Shown: positions 53,222 to 62,492 of the stretch, piece after piece
Layout of the letters: each line of letters opens with the position of its first letter
How positions within the stretch are numbered: position 1 is the stretch's first letter
Source of the DNA: Williamsia limnetica
GTDB taxonomy: Bacteria > Actinomycetota > Actinomycetes > Mycobacteriales > Mycobacteriaceae
Direction: 5' to 3'
Assembly (NCBI RefSeq): GCF_003217475.1
Contig: NZ_QJSP01000022.1
Location: 1 to 64,000, forward strand
Length of the DNA stretch: 64,000 bases
Notes under the pieces: generated by a model
Told to the model about the DNA's origin: nothing
The model's database searches: none
The model's input: the letters and a program-made list of their open reading frames with translations, nothing else
Program-made: the position numbers and the translations under genes

Positions 53222-54355
53222 TCAGCCCTTGCCCCACAGAGTGGTGAACTGTGCTTGCCAGTCACCAGCGGGAGCGAGATACGGGGTGTACTGCTCTGCG
53301 TTGTCGGCGGTGATCAAAACGCTTGGCAGATCAGACGACTCCCATAGCGGCAATCCGGCTTTCGACCGGGCGATCTGGTCGAGTGCGCCCCAGGTCGCGA
53401 ACTCGTACGGCTCACCGACGGTGGCGCCAAAGCCACCTTTACCGCTGCGCAAGATCTCGACGGTGCTCGTGTCGGCGTCATAGCCGTTGACGGTGATCCC
53501 TTCGACACCAGTCTGGGTCAGAGTGTCGAACATCGGCTTGGCAAGTCCGTCGTAGTACGCGACGGCGTCAGTGACGCTTCCCGCATTGGCGGTCAAAAAC
53601 GACGACCACTGGGGAGGCCCCGGCAGAACCGAATCGGCCGACGGGATCGTGAGGCTCTCGACAGAGCATCCTGGGCAGTTCGTGTCGATCACCGATTTGA
53701 GGCCTTCGGCGCGCTTCACGGTCTGCGGTGCGGCCGGTTCGACCGTGCTGAGGATCTTGCTCTTGCCTTCCGAACTGGCGATCAGGTACCAACCCATGTA
53801 TTCGCCCTGCGTCTGGAAGTTCACCGCGACATCAATGACGCCCTTGTCTCGGTATTCCTGACCGGAATCGCACATGACGCAGGCGACTTTAACTCCGGCG
53901 GTAAGGGCACGGTCGATCGAACCCTTGATGGCACTGACGTCGACCGCGATCATGACGACGCCGGTCGCCTTCGCTTGCACCGCCTGGTCGACGTATCCGC
54001 CCTGGACGGCCGGCGAGAACTTGCCGTCGAAAGGACCCAGGACGTTCCAGCCCATGACGCCTGCGGCGACCTGCGCGTTCTTGGCTTGTTCGGCGTGGAT
54101 CGGAGCGGTGAAACCGCCGCCGAGAATCGCAACCGTTCCGGTCCCCGGAGTCACAGGCTCGGTCGGCATGGGGAACTTTTGGTCCAAAGCGGAGAACTTC
54201 GTGACGTTTTCTTTGGCGGTCGCAATGGTTTCGGGCGAGGTGGTCCCGCCGCCGCCTCCACCGCTGCCGCCGTCATCGGAGGAGCAGGCGCCTACTAAAA
54301 CTGCCGTTGCAGTTGCCAGGGCCATCACCCCCATCGTTGATGTCTTCCAGCGCAT
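53222..54355 (-). CDS. ABC transporter substrate-binding lipoprotein
   Basis: A 377-residue periplasmic-binding-type (RbsB-like) lipoprotein. The signal peptide ends in the lipobox LVGAC with C24 as the lipidated residue, followed by a Ser/Asp/Gly linker. The mature part shows the two-lobe pattern with VAILGGGFTAPIHAEQAKNA and GYDADTSTVEILRSG. It captures the substrate outside the membrane. ATG 54355 has AGAGGAG upstream. It is the first gene of the importer operon and divergent from the SDR at 54665. The ligand is unknown. Confidence 0.92.
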   Translation of the reverse strand: MRWKTSTMGVMALATATAVLVGACSSDDGGSGGGGGGTTSPETIATAKENVTKFSALDQKFPMPTEPVTPGTGTVAILGGGFTAPIHAEQAKNAQVAAGVMGWNVLGPFDGKFSPAVQGGYVDQAVQAKATGVVMIAVDVSAIKGSIDRALTAGVKVACVMCDSGQEYRDKGVIDVAVNFQTQGEYMGWYLIASSEGKSKILSTVEPAAPQTVKRAEGLKSVIDTNCPGCSVESLTIPSADSVLPGPPQWSSFLTANAGSVTDAVAYYDGLAKPMFDTLTQTGVEGITVNGYDADTSTVEILRSGKGGFGATVGEPYEFATWGALDQIARSKAGLPLWESSDLPSVLITADNAEQYTPYLAPAGDWQAQFTTLWGKG

Positions 54356-54664
54356 TGAGAACTCCTCTGGTTCAATCCGCCACTCGGGCGGTGGTGACAA
54401 ACGTTGTCGCGTTGAACGTAGGGACCAGCGGTGATGTGCCACAACTGACAGATACGACAGGAGAGTGACGACTGTCACGAATGGGGGGCTGGAAGTGTGT
54501 CTTCGAGATTTCAACCGAGCCAGATGCCCCGGATGCAGATGGTGTGCGCGACTGGCGGATACGTCAGTTGGCCACATCACTTGTTGAGCGAAGACTGAAG
54601 GCCGTCACAATCTGTCAAAGCCCGGTCGTCCTGAGGGTCGATCGAGAGAATCGGGAGTAGCACC
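54356..54664. promoter_or_regulatory. Divergent gap between importer and SDR
   Basis: A 309-bp region with no gene. It must contain the promoters of the minus-strand importer operon and of the plus-strand SDR. I see no strong inverted repeat in it. Confidence 0.5.
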
Positions 54665-55489
54665 GTGGGACGCCTCGAAGGTAAAGTCGCCGTCATCTCT
54701 GGAGCAGCTCGCGGGCAGGGCCGAGCCCACGCCGAGACCCTGGCCAGAGAAGGCGCGGACATCGTTGCATTCGACATCTGCGCCCCGCTGCGACACCCTT
54801 TGCACCCCGGTGCGACTGAGGAAGACCTGGCCGAGACCGCCCTCCTTGTGGAGAAGCAGGGACGCAAGTGCCTGACTGCAAAGGTTGATGCGCGGGATCT
54901 GCCGGCACTCAAGGAACTTGCCGATCGCGCCGTGGTCGAGCTCGGCGGAATCGACATCCTTGTGGTCAATCACGGCATCTGGAGTGTCTCGCCCAATTCG
55001 TGGGAACTGCCCGAAGACGATTGGGACGAGTCCATCAGTGTGCTGCTGACTGGAGCGTGGAAGACGACGACTGCGTTCATACCGAAGATCATCGCCGGCG
55101 GCAAGGGCGGCGCAGTTGTGGTCACCGGCTCGACCAACGCCGTGCAACCCCAGCCGTCCGCAGTCTCCTACACCGCCGCCAAACACGGTCTCATGGGTTT
55201 GATGAAGACTCTGGCTGTAGAGCTGGGCGAGTACAACATTCGCGTGAACGCCGTCAACCCCGCCGCCATCCACACCCCGATGGTGTTCGAGGGTGGCACC
55301 CTGGAACGAGCGCTCGAGTTCCGGCCCGAGTACATCGGCCACGCCCGAAATGTCATCCCCATGCCTGACGGAGACGGATGGGCATCACCCCAGCGTGTCG
55401 CCGATGCAGTTGTCTGGCTCGTGTCCGATGAGGCCAAGTACATCACCGGCGTGATGTTGCCCGTTGACGGTGGCTGGGCCATGTCCTGA
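54665..55489 (+). CDS. Mycofactocin-coupled SDR oxidoreductase
   Basis: A 274-residue SDR with SGAARGQGRAHA, the family insert after FDIC, VNHGIW, TGSTNAVQ, YTAAKHG and PVDGG. It shares VNHGIW with 9531-10382 and so belongs to that subgroup rather than to the carveol dehydrogenase-like one. The GTG start has GGGAG upstream. It is followed 57 bp later by the acetoacetate-CoA ligase and then by an epoxide hydrolase, probably one operon. Alcohol oxidation is likely; substrate unknown. Confidence 0.9.
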   Translation: MGRLEGKVAVISGAARGQGRAHAETLAREGADIVAFDICAPLRHPLHPGATEEDLAETALLVEKQGRKCLTAKVDARDLPALKELADRAVVELGGIDILVVNHGIWSVSPNSWELPEDDWDESISVLLTGAWKTTTAFIPKIIAGGKGGAVVVTGSTNAVQPQPSAVSYTAAKHGLMGLMKTLAVELGEYNIRVNAVNPAAIHTPMVFEGGTLERALEFRPEYIGHARNVIPMPDGDGWASPQRVADAVVWLVSDEAKYITGVMLPVDGGWAMS

Positions 55490-55546
55490 CCGGTGTTCCG
55501 GTCAACCTGTAATCGATGTCCACCCCGATAGGACCACGAGCAACGT

Positions 55547-57583
55547 ATGAGCGAGACCAGTGTATCCACCGACGTGTTGTGGGCGCCAACTGCCAAGCGT
55601 CGTGCGGCGTCCAGGATGGCAGTATTCCAGCGGTGGGTCGACGACACCAAAGGTGTGAAAACCACGGACTACCAATCCCTGTGGAAGTGGTCGGTGAGCG
55701 ACGTCGGCGACTTTTGGTCGGCGATCTGGGAGTTCTTCGACGTCAAGGCATCGGTCGCGCCCACCGACGTGGTGGCCGTATCGGCGATGCCTGGTGCGCG
55801 CTGGTTCGAGGGTGCGCGCCTGAACTGGGCCGAGAATCTGTTGCGAGCGGCAGCTACGCGTCCCGATGATGTTGCGATCAAAGCGGTCTCGGAAGATGGT
55901 CTCACTGTGGCGACAACGTGGTCGAAACTCGAACAACAAACTGCCAACCTTGCCGACTGGCTCCGCACAGAGGGTGTCGGGCCCGGGGACCGGGTGGCCG
56001 CTGTGTTGCCGAATATTGCACAGACCGTTGTGGCGCTTCTCGCAACAGCCTCCGTCGGAGCCATCTGGACGTGCTGTGCACCGGATTTCGGTTCAAAAGG
56101 GATCATCGATCGGCTGGAGCAGACCCGACCCAAAGTGCTGATCGGTGTTGACGGTTACATATACAACGGTAAGAAGGTTGGCCGTCTCGACGTTTTCGCA
56201 GAGGTGGCGACCGCGCTCACAGCGGAGAAGGTAATTCTGGTTCGCAATCTCAACGACGAGACATCGACCTTCGATGGCGTCACGGAGTTCGCGCATCTGG
56301 TAGAGGGCGAGGCCTCCCCGCACTACGAGCAGGTGCCTTTCGATCATCCGCTATGGATTCTCTACAGCAGCGGGACAACGGGCAAACCCAAAGGGATAGT
56401 CCATTCGCACGGCGGAATTCTGTTGGAGTCACTTAAGGCCAACGCACTTCACTACGATCTCGATGAGTCCGATAATGTGTTGATCGCGGCGAATACCGCG
56501 TGGGTGGTGTGGAATATGTTAGTCGACTCCATGTTCAGCGGTGCGTCGATCGTGGTGTACGACGGGAGTCCCACCGCCGCCGGACCAGATACCATGTTCA
56601 GGCTCATCTCCGAGCACGAGGTCACCAGATTCGGGACGGGCGCCGCGTACTTGACGTTGTGCGAACGAGCCGGTGCAACCCCGGGCCAAGATTATGATCT
56701 CGTCGGTTTGCGATCGATTCTGAGCACCGGTTCGCCTCTCCCGCAGTCCACTTATCGCTGGATTTACTCAGCAGTGTCGGCCGACGTGCACCTGGGATCT
56801 GACAGCGGCGGGACCGATGTTGCGACTGCTTTTGTTGGGGCCAACCCGTTTGATCCAGTCCGTGTCGGCGAGTTGCAGGGTGCATGCCTGGGGTGCGACG
56901 TGCAGGCCTGGGATTCGGAGGGACAGCCCGTCGTCGGGGCTGTGGGAGAAATGGTGATCACACAGCCAATGCCATCGATGCCGGTGTCGCTTTGGAACGA
57001 CGCAGATGGAGGGCGCTATCGAGATTCCTACTTCGACATGTACCCGGGCGTGTGGCGCCAGGGTGACTGGATCACCATCCACGAATCTGGGGCGAGTGAG
57101 ATACACGGACGTTCCGACTCCACGATCAATCGGGGCGGGGTTCGCATGGGGTCCTCAGACATCTACGACGCGATCGAGGCTTTGCCAGAAGTCGCAGCAT
57201 CTCTTGTCATCGGCGCAGAGCTACCTGACGGCGGCTACTTCATGCCGCTCTTCGTTAGTCTGATCGAGGATGTCGAACTCACCGAGGCTCTGGTTGATTC
57301 GATCAAACAATCCATCCGCCAGGGGGTGTCGCCACGCCATGTTCCCGACGTGATCGTCAGCGCGCCTGGAATTCCACTGACACGGACCGGAAAACGCTTG
57401 GAAGTGCCGATCAAGAGGCTGTTTCAGGGTGCTCCTGTCGCCAGCGCAGTCAACCCTGCAACCGTCTTGGACACGGAGATTCTGCAGTGGTACATCGATT
57501 ATGTCGAGAAGTATCGTGCGGAGACGCTGAACGTCTCAGGCAGTGTCGGTAGCGGCGACCCTCAAGTGAGTTCCCCACGTTAG
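55547..57583 (+). CDS. Acetoacetate-CoA ligase
   Basis: A 678-residue ANL-family ligase of the acetoacetyl-CoA synthetase type, with the N-terminal extension typical of that family (FFDVKASVAP, GARWFEGARLNWAENLL). The P-loop is YSSGTTGKPKG and the catalytic Lys is in TRTGKRLEVPIKR. It activates acetoacetate or a similar keto acid with ATP. Acetoacetate is a usual end product when branched units are broken down, so the enzyme fits the last steps of the pathway. The ATG start is plausible though without a strong ribosome site. Confidence 0.92.
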   Translation: MSETSVSTDVLWAPTAKRRAASRMAVFQRWVDDTKGVKTTDYQSLWKWSVSDVGDFWSAIWEFFDVKASVAPTDVVAVSAMPGARWFEGARLNWAENLLRAAATRPDDVAIKAVSEDGLTVATTWSKLEQQTANLADWLRTEGVGPGDRVAAVLPNIAQTVVALLATASVGAIWTCCAPDFGSKGIIDRLEQTRPKVLIGVDGYIYNGKKVGRLDVFAEVATALTAEKVILVRNLNDETSTFDGVTEFAHLVEGEASPHYEQVPFDHPLWILYSSGTTGKPKGIVHSHGGILLESLKANALHYDLDESDNVLIAANTAWVVWNMLVDSMFSGASIVVYDGSPTAAGPDTMFRLISEHEVTRFGTGAAYLTLCERAGATPGQDYDLVGLRSILSTGSPLPQSTYRWIYSAVSADVHLGSDSGGTDVATAFVGANPFDPVRVGELQGACLGCDVQAWDSEGQPVVGAVGEMVITQPMPSMPVSLWNDADGGRYRDSYFDMYPGVWRQGDWITIHESGASEIHGRSDSTINRGGVRMGSSDIYDAIEALPEVAASLVIGAELPDGGYFMPLFVSLIEDVELTEALVDSIKQSIRQGVSPRHVPDVIVSAPGIPLTRTGKRLEVPIKRLFQGAPVASAVNPATVLDTEILQWYIDYVEKYRAETLNVSGSVGSGDPQVSSPR

Positions 57584-57655
57584 ATATCTGAAAGTGTTTG
57601 TTGCGGTGCAAATCTCGCATCGGAGTCATCGAACGTGACGATCAAGGAGTAACGC

Positions 57656-58642
57656 GTGAACAGAAATCCGGACGTTGATCCAGCACGATTCCCCGTGCTT
57701 CGCTGGACTGCAGATGATGGTGTCGAGATTGCTTATGTGCGACAAGGGCATGGCGGTGTACCACTACTCCTTCACCATGGATGGCCAGGCAGCAAGCGTC
57801 TATTCTGGCGTAACATCCAGCCACTAGCGGACGCGGGTTTCGATGTGATCGTCCCCGATGCACGCGGATTCGGTGAGTCGTCTATACCAGAAAGCCCCGA
57901 GACGTATGCAGACATCGCCCTCAGTGCGATCGACGCTCACGGACTTCTCACTTCGCTCGGAATCGGTGAATGTGTGGCTGCCGGTGGTGATTTTGGTGCG
58001 GGCGTTGTGCAAGACCTCGCCGCTCGGTACCCAGGATTCGTCAAGCGGATGATCGTATGGAACGGCGTAACACCTGCAGTCGATGATCTCTACGCGGCGG
58101 CAGGACTTCCGACCGATCAGTTGGCAGAAATACAAATGATCAGCGACCACCTCACAGACAACGGACTCCACGCCGACGACGTCTGTGCCGGACTGGGGTC
58201 GAACCAGGCGCGGCGTGAACACGTTGGCGGATACTTCACAGAGCGGCCATGGCGGGTCGGAAATGATCCACTCAGACTATCGGCGCCAGGCGCATTCTCG
58301 GAAGATCAGCTCGACTTCCAGCTTGAAGCGTTTGGCGATGAGAGCCGGCTCAGGGCCACTCTTGGCTACTACGAGGGCCTCTTCCATCCCGAGTTCTGCA
58401 AGACGCCTACCTTGTTGGCCGAGCCTGCCCGAGACACCGAGACGCTGATCCTCTATGGAGTCGAAGACCAGATCGTGCACCCGCTGCTGACGAAGCGCCA
58501 CGCCGTTGCTTATCCGCGCCACGTAGGCCCATTTCTGATCGAGGACTGCGGCCACTTTGTGTCGTGGGAGGCCTCGGACGTCTTCAACTCTGCGGTCATC
58601 TGCTTTGCTCGAGATCTGTTAGCAGCCAGGGGAGTTGCATAA
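57656..58642 (+). CDS. Epoxide hydrolase-type alpha/beta hydrolase
   Basis: A 328-residue alpha/beta hydrolase. HGWPGS at 41-46 gives the oxyanion hole, the nucleophile is D112 in GGDFGAG and the histidine is in DCGHFVSWE. The Asp nucleophile and HGWPG point to an epoxide hydrolase rather than an esterase; a dehalogenase is less likely. The GTG start has AAGGAG upstream. It lies 72 bp after the ligase gene. It is a third epoxide-opening route in the island, besides the two LimA proteins and the one at 7365. Confidence 0.88.
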   Translation: MNRNPDVDPARFPVLRWTADDGVEIAYVRQGHGGVPLLLHHGWPGSKRLFWRNIQPLADAGFDVIVPDARGFGESSIPESPETYADIALSAIDAHGLLTSLGIGECVAAGGDFGAGVVQDLAARYPGFVKRMIVWNGVTPAVDDLYAAAGLPTDQLAEIQMISDHLTDNGLHADDVCAGLGSNQARREHVGGYFTERPWRVGNDPLRLSAPGAFSEDQLDFQLEAFGDESRLRATLGYYEGLFHPEFCKTPTLLAEPARDTETLILYGVEDQIVHPLLTKRHAVAYPRHVGPFLIEDCGHFVSWEASDVFNSAVICFARDLLAARGVA

Positions 58643-58795
58643 GCGTTGCGTGATGGGTGATCTCGTTCGAAGGCCCGGCTGCCGAGGAGCAGCGAGGACA
58701 CGGGCATCGAGGTCACCGGACCAGTTTTAGGTGGGCTCGGCTCTTTCGATGTGTCGACTGCCTCCGTCTGCTGTTTTGGCCTCGTTGTGCAGTCG

Positions 58796-59203
58796 TTACG
58801 CCGTCTGCGCCGCCATTCGGTGTCGCCATGCCATGAGGATGGGGACGACTCCGACTTCGAGTCCGATGGCGACCATCGCGGCGGGATGCGGTTTCCCCGA
58901 TTGGTGCCAGGACAGCAGCCGTGCCATGCCGCCGACGAATATTGTTCCGAGGGCGGCGGTCACCACCGGTGAGGTGTCGGCCTTGTCGAGTTGGGACCAG
59001 ATGATGGGTCCTGCGGCCGCCTTGAACACGTTGGCGTAGCGCAGTTCCGCGTCGATGGTGGCCGAGACGTCGTGGGGATTACCCGGCGCGCCCTGCGCAC
59101 CGCGCAGTATTTGGAGCGCGCCGCTGAGGGTGGGCGCTGCTGCGGACGCCGCGAGCATCCACTGCAGTCGCCGGCGGCTCGTGTCAACGTCGTCGCTGGT
59201 CAT
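58796..59203 (-). CDS. Small membrane protein (DUF4345-like)
   Basis: A 135-residue protein with about four hydrophobic segments. The arrangement, with an acidic and polar IDAELRYANVF after the first segment, resembles DUF4345 proteins, whose function is not known. It is the last gene of the minus-strand block and starts 9 bp after the nitroreductase homologue ends. A role in the membrane is all that can be said. Confidence 0.7.
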   Translation of the reverse strand: MTSDDVDTSRRRLQWMLAASAAAPTLSGALQILRGAQGAPGNPHDVSATIDAELRYANVFKAAAGPIIWSQLDKADTSPVVTAALGTIFVGGMARLLSWHQSGKPHPAAMVAIGLEVGVVPILMAWRHRMAAQTA

Positions 59204-59212
59204 GAGTTCTCC

Positions 59213-59719
59213 TCAGCGACCGTGGTCGGTTCCGGTGGTTGCCACGGATTCGAGCACGATGACTGGTATTTCGCGGTCGGTCCACTGCTGATAAGAGTCG
59301 AAGTCGGCGTACGTCTCGACAAGATGCGGCCACAGCCGAGCGCGTTCGCGGGGGTCGGCGAGATGCGCTCTGACGGAGCGACGCCTCGATCCGATGGTGA
59401 TGTGGGTCTGCGGATGGGCGATCAGGTTGCGATACCACTGCGGGTGTTCGTCCCGGCCGCCCGCTGATGCGACGACGATGACGTCGCTCCCGTCGGCCAT
59501 GTACAGCAACGGGGTGGTGAAGGTCTTGCCGGTTTTTCTACCGACGTGGTCCAGCAACAACGTCGGTGCGGGCTTGCGGAATGCTGCGCCGATCCGCAGG
59601 TTCTTCCCCAGACGGCCTCGGCTTGCGCGGTAGGCGAAGGTGTGGAACCGACTCGCGTAGCGGGTGATGATCAGAGTCGCCCTGGAATTGAGCCGTTTCG
59701 GTTTCTGCGGTGACATCAA
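59213..59719 (-). CDS. Deazaflavin-dependent nitroreductase family protein
   Basis: A 168-residue split-barrel protein of the DDN family. KTGKTFTTPLLYMADGSDV and WYRNLIAHPQTHI are hallmark segments. Members use the deazaflavin F420 in mycobacteria and relatives to reduce quinones or nitro compounds. F420 binding cannot be proven from sequence. It sits between an SDR and the small membrane protein on the same strand, probably in one operon. Confidence 0.88.
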   Translation of the reverse strand: MMSPQKPKRLNSRATLIITRYASRFHTFAYRASRGRLGKNLRIGAAFRKPAPTLLLDHVGRKTGKTFTTPLLYMADGSDVIVVASAGGRDEHPQWYRNLIAHPQTHITIGSRRRSVRAHLADPRERARLWPHLVETYADFDSYQQWTDREIPVIVLESVATTGTDHGR

Positions 59720-59744
59720 GCTGTCCTTTCAAGCGGGTGAGGGA

Positions 59745-60566
59745 TTACCGGGTGGTGGCTGCTGCCAGGACTCGGTCGGTGACGGCTGTGGGTGTCAGTG
59801 CTGCTACGGCTTTCTGTACTCGGCTGGCGGTGTCGAGGAGATATCGCCGTTTGGGTCGTGATGCGGTGAGTGCGTGTTCGACGGCTTTGCTGACGCGTTG
59901 GGGGTCGGCGGCAATCTTCTGCATGCGGCCGAGCAACTTTCGGCTTCCGCTGAGGTGCGATCTGTAGAGTTCGCGGATGTCGTCGGTGAGTCCGGCGGTC
60001 ATGGCGTCGTAGTCCTCGAGCATGCCGCCCCACATGTCGGTGCGGATGGGGCCGGGTTCGATGAGTGAGACCGGGATTTTCCATGGCCGCAGTTCCATTC
60101 GCAGGGCGTCTGCGAGTGACTCGATTGCGTATTTGGAGGCGTTGTAGGCGCCGGTGCCGGGGGTGGTGATCAGGCCGCTGACCGAGGACATGAACACGAT
60201 TCGTCCGTGGCCGGCTCGCAGGGCGGGCAGGACGGCTTGGGTGACGGCGATCTGGGAGATGACGTTGATGTCGAGTTGTGTGGTGAGTTGGTCGGTCGTG
60301 AGTCCTTCGACCGGTCCGCTGACGATGATGCCTGCGTTGTTCACCACGCCCTGTAGTTCGTTCGGCAGCTGTTGGGGGAGTGCGGCGATGGCGTCCTTGT
60401 CGGTGATGTCGAGGGCGATCGCGTTGACGTTGGGCATTTGATCGAGCCGGGCAAACGCCGGTTCGGAGCGGGCGGTGGCGTAGACCGTCCATCCGGCGGC
60501 GCTCATGCGTTCGGTGATCGCGAGGCCGATGCCTCGACCGGCTCCGGTGACGGGAACTGATGGCAT
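59745..60566 (-). CDS. SDR family oxidoreductase
   Basis: A 273-residue SDR with TGAGRGIGLAIT, VNNAGIIVSG, MSSVSGLI and YNASK as the catalytic set. The C-terminal part is long and basic (SRPKRRYLLDTAS), like SDRs of the retinol or 17-beta-hydroxysteroid dehydrogenase group, rather than FabG. The ATG is supported by the family start. It belongs to the minus-strand block 58796-64000. Confidence 0.88.
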   Translation of the reverse strand: MPSVPVTGAGRGIGLAITERMSAAGWTVYATARSEPAFARLDQMPNVNAIALDITDKDAIAALPQQLPNELQGVVNNAGIIVSGPVEGLTTDQLTTQLDINVISQIAVTQAVLPALRAGHGRIVFMSSVSGLITTPGTGAYNASKYAIESLADALRMELRPWKIPVSLIEPGPIRTDMWGGMLEDYDAMTAGLTDDIRELYRSHLSGSRKLLGRMQKIAADPQRVSKAVEHALTASRPKRRYLLDTASRVQKAVAALTPTAVTDRVLAAATTR

Positions 60567-60610
60567 GGCGAACCTTTCGTGGTGGGTGGTGAGCTCGGCG
60601 AGGGCAGATC

Positions 60611-61609
60611 TCAGTTCTGGGTGATGACGACCTTGCCGGCTTTCGTCTTGCCGGATTCGACGTAGGCGAGTGCTTCGACGGTCTTGTCGAACGGGAATGT
60701 GGTGTCGATGACGGGCCGCAGGTGGCCGGCGTCGTAGAGTTCAGCCAGTGTCCGGAGATGCTCGCCGCTGGCTTGCATGAAGAAGAACGAGTATCGAACG
60801 CCTCGTTTCTTTGCAGCCGAACGTACTTTGCGGCTGAGTAGGGACAGGATGAGTTTGAAGGGTGCGGGGGCGCCGAGTTGGGTGGCGAATCTGGCGTCGG
60901 GTGGGCCGGTGACCCCGAGGGCGAGGCCGCCGGGGGCGAGGACGGTCAGCGTTTTCATCAGGTTGTCGCCGCCGACGGCGTCGATGGCGAGGTCGTAGCC
61001 GGAGAGCATGTCGGCGAAATCGGTGGTGCGGTAGTCGATCACGACGTCGGCGCCCAAGCTGGTGACCAGTTCCGTCGACGCGCTCCCGGCGGTGGTGGCG
61101 ACGTGGGCGCCCAGGTGTTTGGCCAATTGAATGACGGTGGATCCGAGGCCGCCGGCGCCGGCGTGGACGAGGACTTTCTGCCCGGGCTTGATGTGGGCGC
61201 GATCGACGAGCATCTGCCATGCGGCCAGGGCGACGAGCGGTACCGCGGCCGCTTCTTCGAACGACAGCGTTTTCGGCTTGTGGGCCGCGTCGTCCTGGTG
61301 GATCGCGATGTATTCGGCGAAGGTTCCGATCCTCAGGTCGCGGGGGCGGGCGTAGATTTCGTCGCCGATGGCGAAGTCGGTGACCTCGGTACCGATGTCG
61401 GTCACGACGCCGGAGACATCGTGGCCCAGGATCACCGGCATCGGATATTTGAGGAGTTGTTTGAACTCGCCGCTGCGGACCAGTTGGTCGAGTGGGTTCA
61501 CGCTGGCGGCAACTACTTTGACGTAGATGTCACGCGGCCCGACAGTGGGTGTGGGTACCTCGGCGGCGTGAATCGGGCCCTTGTATGAGTCGATGACGAA
61601 CGCTTTCAA
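60611..61609 (-). CDS. NADP-dependent quinone oxidoreductase-like protein
   Basis: A 332-residue zinc-free medium-chain reductase. LKAFVIDSYKGP begins the first domain, GHDVSGVV and GAGGLGSTVIQLAKHLGA lie in the cofactor domain. It reduces enones or quinones with NADPH. I chose TTG 61609 because it begins the usual family start; a TTG at 61678 would overlap the upstream hydrolase gene. It is 37 bp after that gene on the same strand. Confidence 0.85.
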   Translation of the reverse strand: MKAFVIDSYKGPIHAAEVPTPTVGPRDIYVKVVAASVNPLDQLVRSGEFKQLLKYPMPVILGHDVSGVVTDIGTEVTDFAIGDEIYARPRDLRIGTFAEYIAIHQDDAAHKPKTLSFEEAAAVPLVALAAWQMLVDRAHIKPGQKVLVHAGAGGLGSTVIQLAKHLGAHVATTAGSASTELVTSLGADVVIDYRTTDFADMLSGYDLAIDAVGGDNLMKTLTVLAPGGLALGVTGPPDARFATQLGAPAPFKLILSLLSRKVRSAAKKRGVRYSFFFMQASGEHLRTLAELYDAGHLRPVIDTTFPFDKTVEALAYVESGKTKAGKVVITQN

Positions 61610-61646
61610 CGGATTCTTCTTTCTCGAGTTGGTTCGATCTGCGGCA

Positions 61647-62492
61647 TCAGGTGTTGTCAGGGCCGTCGAGGAATTCAAGGACCTCCGGGACGAACCGGCG
61701 GTAGTGCTGGAAGACGCCGCCGTGGCCGGAGTCGGGATAGATCACGACTTTCGCGTTGGGCAGTCGGTTCGCCAAGTCCACCGAGTGTTCGCTGGCCACC
61801 ATCACGTCGTGGTCGCCGTTGGCCACCAGGACCGGTTGGGTGATCGTGGTCAGGTCATCGGGTGCGGCTTTGCCTCCGGCGATGATGGCCCGCAGCTGCG
61901 CCAGTCGTGCCTGCAGGGAGATGGTGTCGTCGCGGTCGGTGGTCCGCTGCGCAAGACGGTCGAAATACTCCGCTGCAGCCCGTTTGCCGCCGGGGGTGCG
62001 CGGGAAGAACAGGTAGTTGCGGGCATCTTTGCGGGTGAGTGCCGCTTTGAGGTAGGCGCCGCCGACGATGGTGGCCATCTTGTCGATGCCGCCTCCTCCT
62101 CGCGGTCCGGTGCCCGCCAGCACGATTCTGCGGACCAGGTCGGGGGCCTTGAGCGCGACGACCTGGGCTACACCACCACCGAGGGAGAAGCCGAATACGT
62201 CGACCTTGTCCAGGCCGAGGGCGCGGATGAAGGCGATGGCATCTGCGGCCATCTCATCGATGCTGCCCGGAACCTTCGATCCGGATCCGCCGACGCCGCG
62301 GTTGTCGAAGGCGATGACCCGGTGCTTGTCAGCGACGCCGTCGATGACCTGGGGATCCCAGTCGTCCAGGGTGGCGGTGAAGTGGTGCAAGAACACCACG
62401 GGCACACCGCCGGTGGGGCCGAGTTCACGGTAGACGAAGCGGACACCGTTGACGGTGATGCTCGTGGTCGGGGTGTTCTTCCAGTCGGTCAT
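61647..62492 (-). CDS. Alpha/beta hydrolase
   Basis: A 281-residue alpha/beta hydrolase of the TAP/esterase type. FLHHFTATLDDWDP, FDNRGVGGSG, the nucleophile Ser in GFSLGGGVAQ and the late histidine in DSGHGGVFQH form the active site. The ATG has GGGAG upstream and overlaps the stop of the SDR gene 62489 by four bases. It is a close paralogue of the partial gene at the right edge. A lactone or ester is a possible substrate. Confidence 0.9.
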   Translation of the reverse strand: MTDWKNTPTTSITVNGVRFVYRELGPTGGVPVVFLHHFTATLDDWDPQVIDGVADKHRVIAFDNRGVGGSGSKVPGSIDEMAADAIAFIRALGLDKVDVFGFSLGGGVAQVVALKAPDLVRRIVLAGTGPRGGGGIDKMATIVGGAYLKAALTRKDARNYLFFPRTPGGKRAAAEYFDRLAQRTTDRDDTISLQARLAQLRAIIAGGKAAPDDLTTITQPVLVANGDHDVMVASEHSVDLANRLPNAKVVIYPDSGHGGVFQHYRRFVPEVLEFLDGPDNT

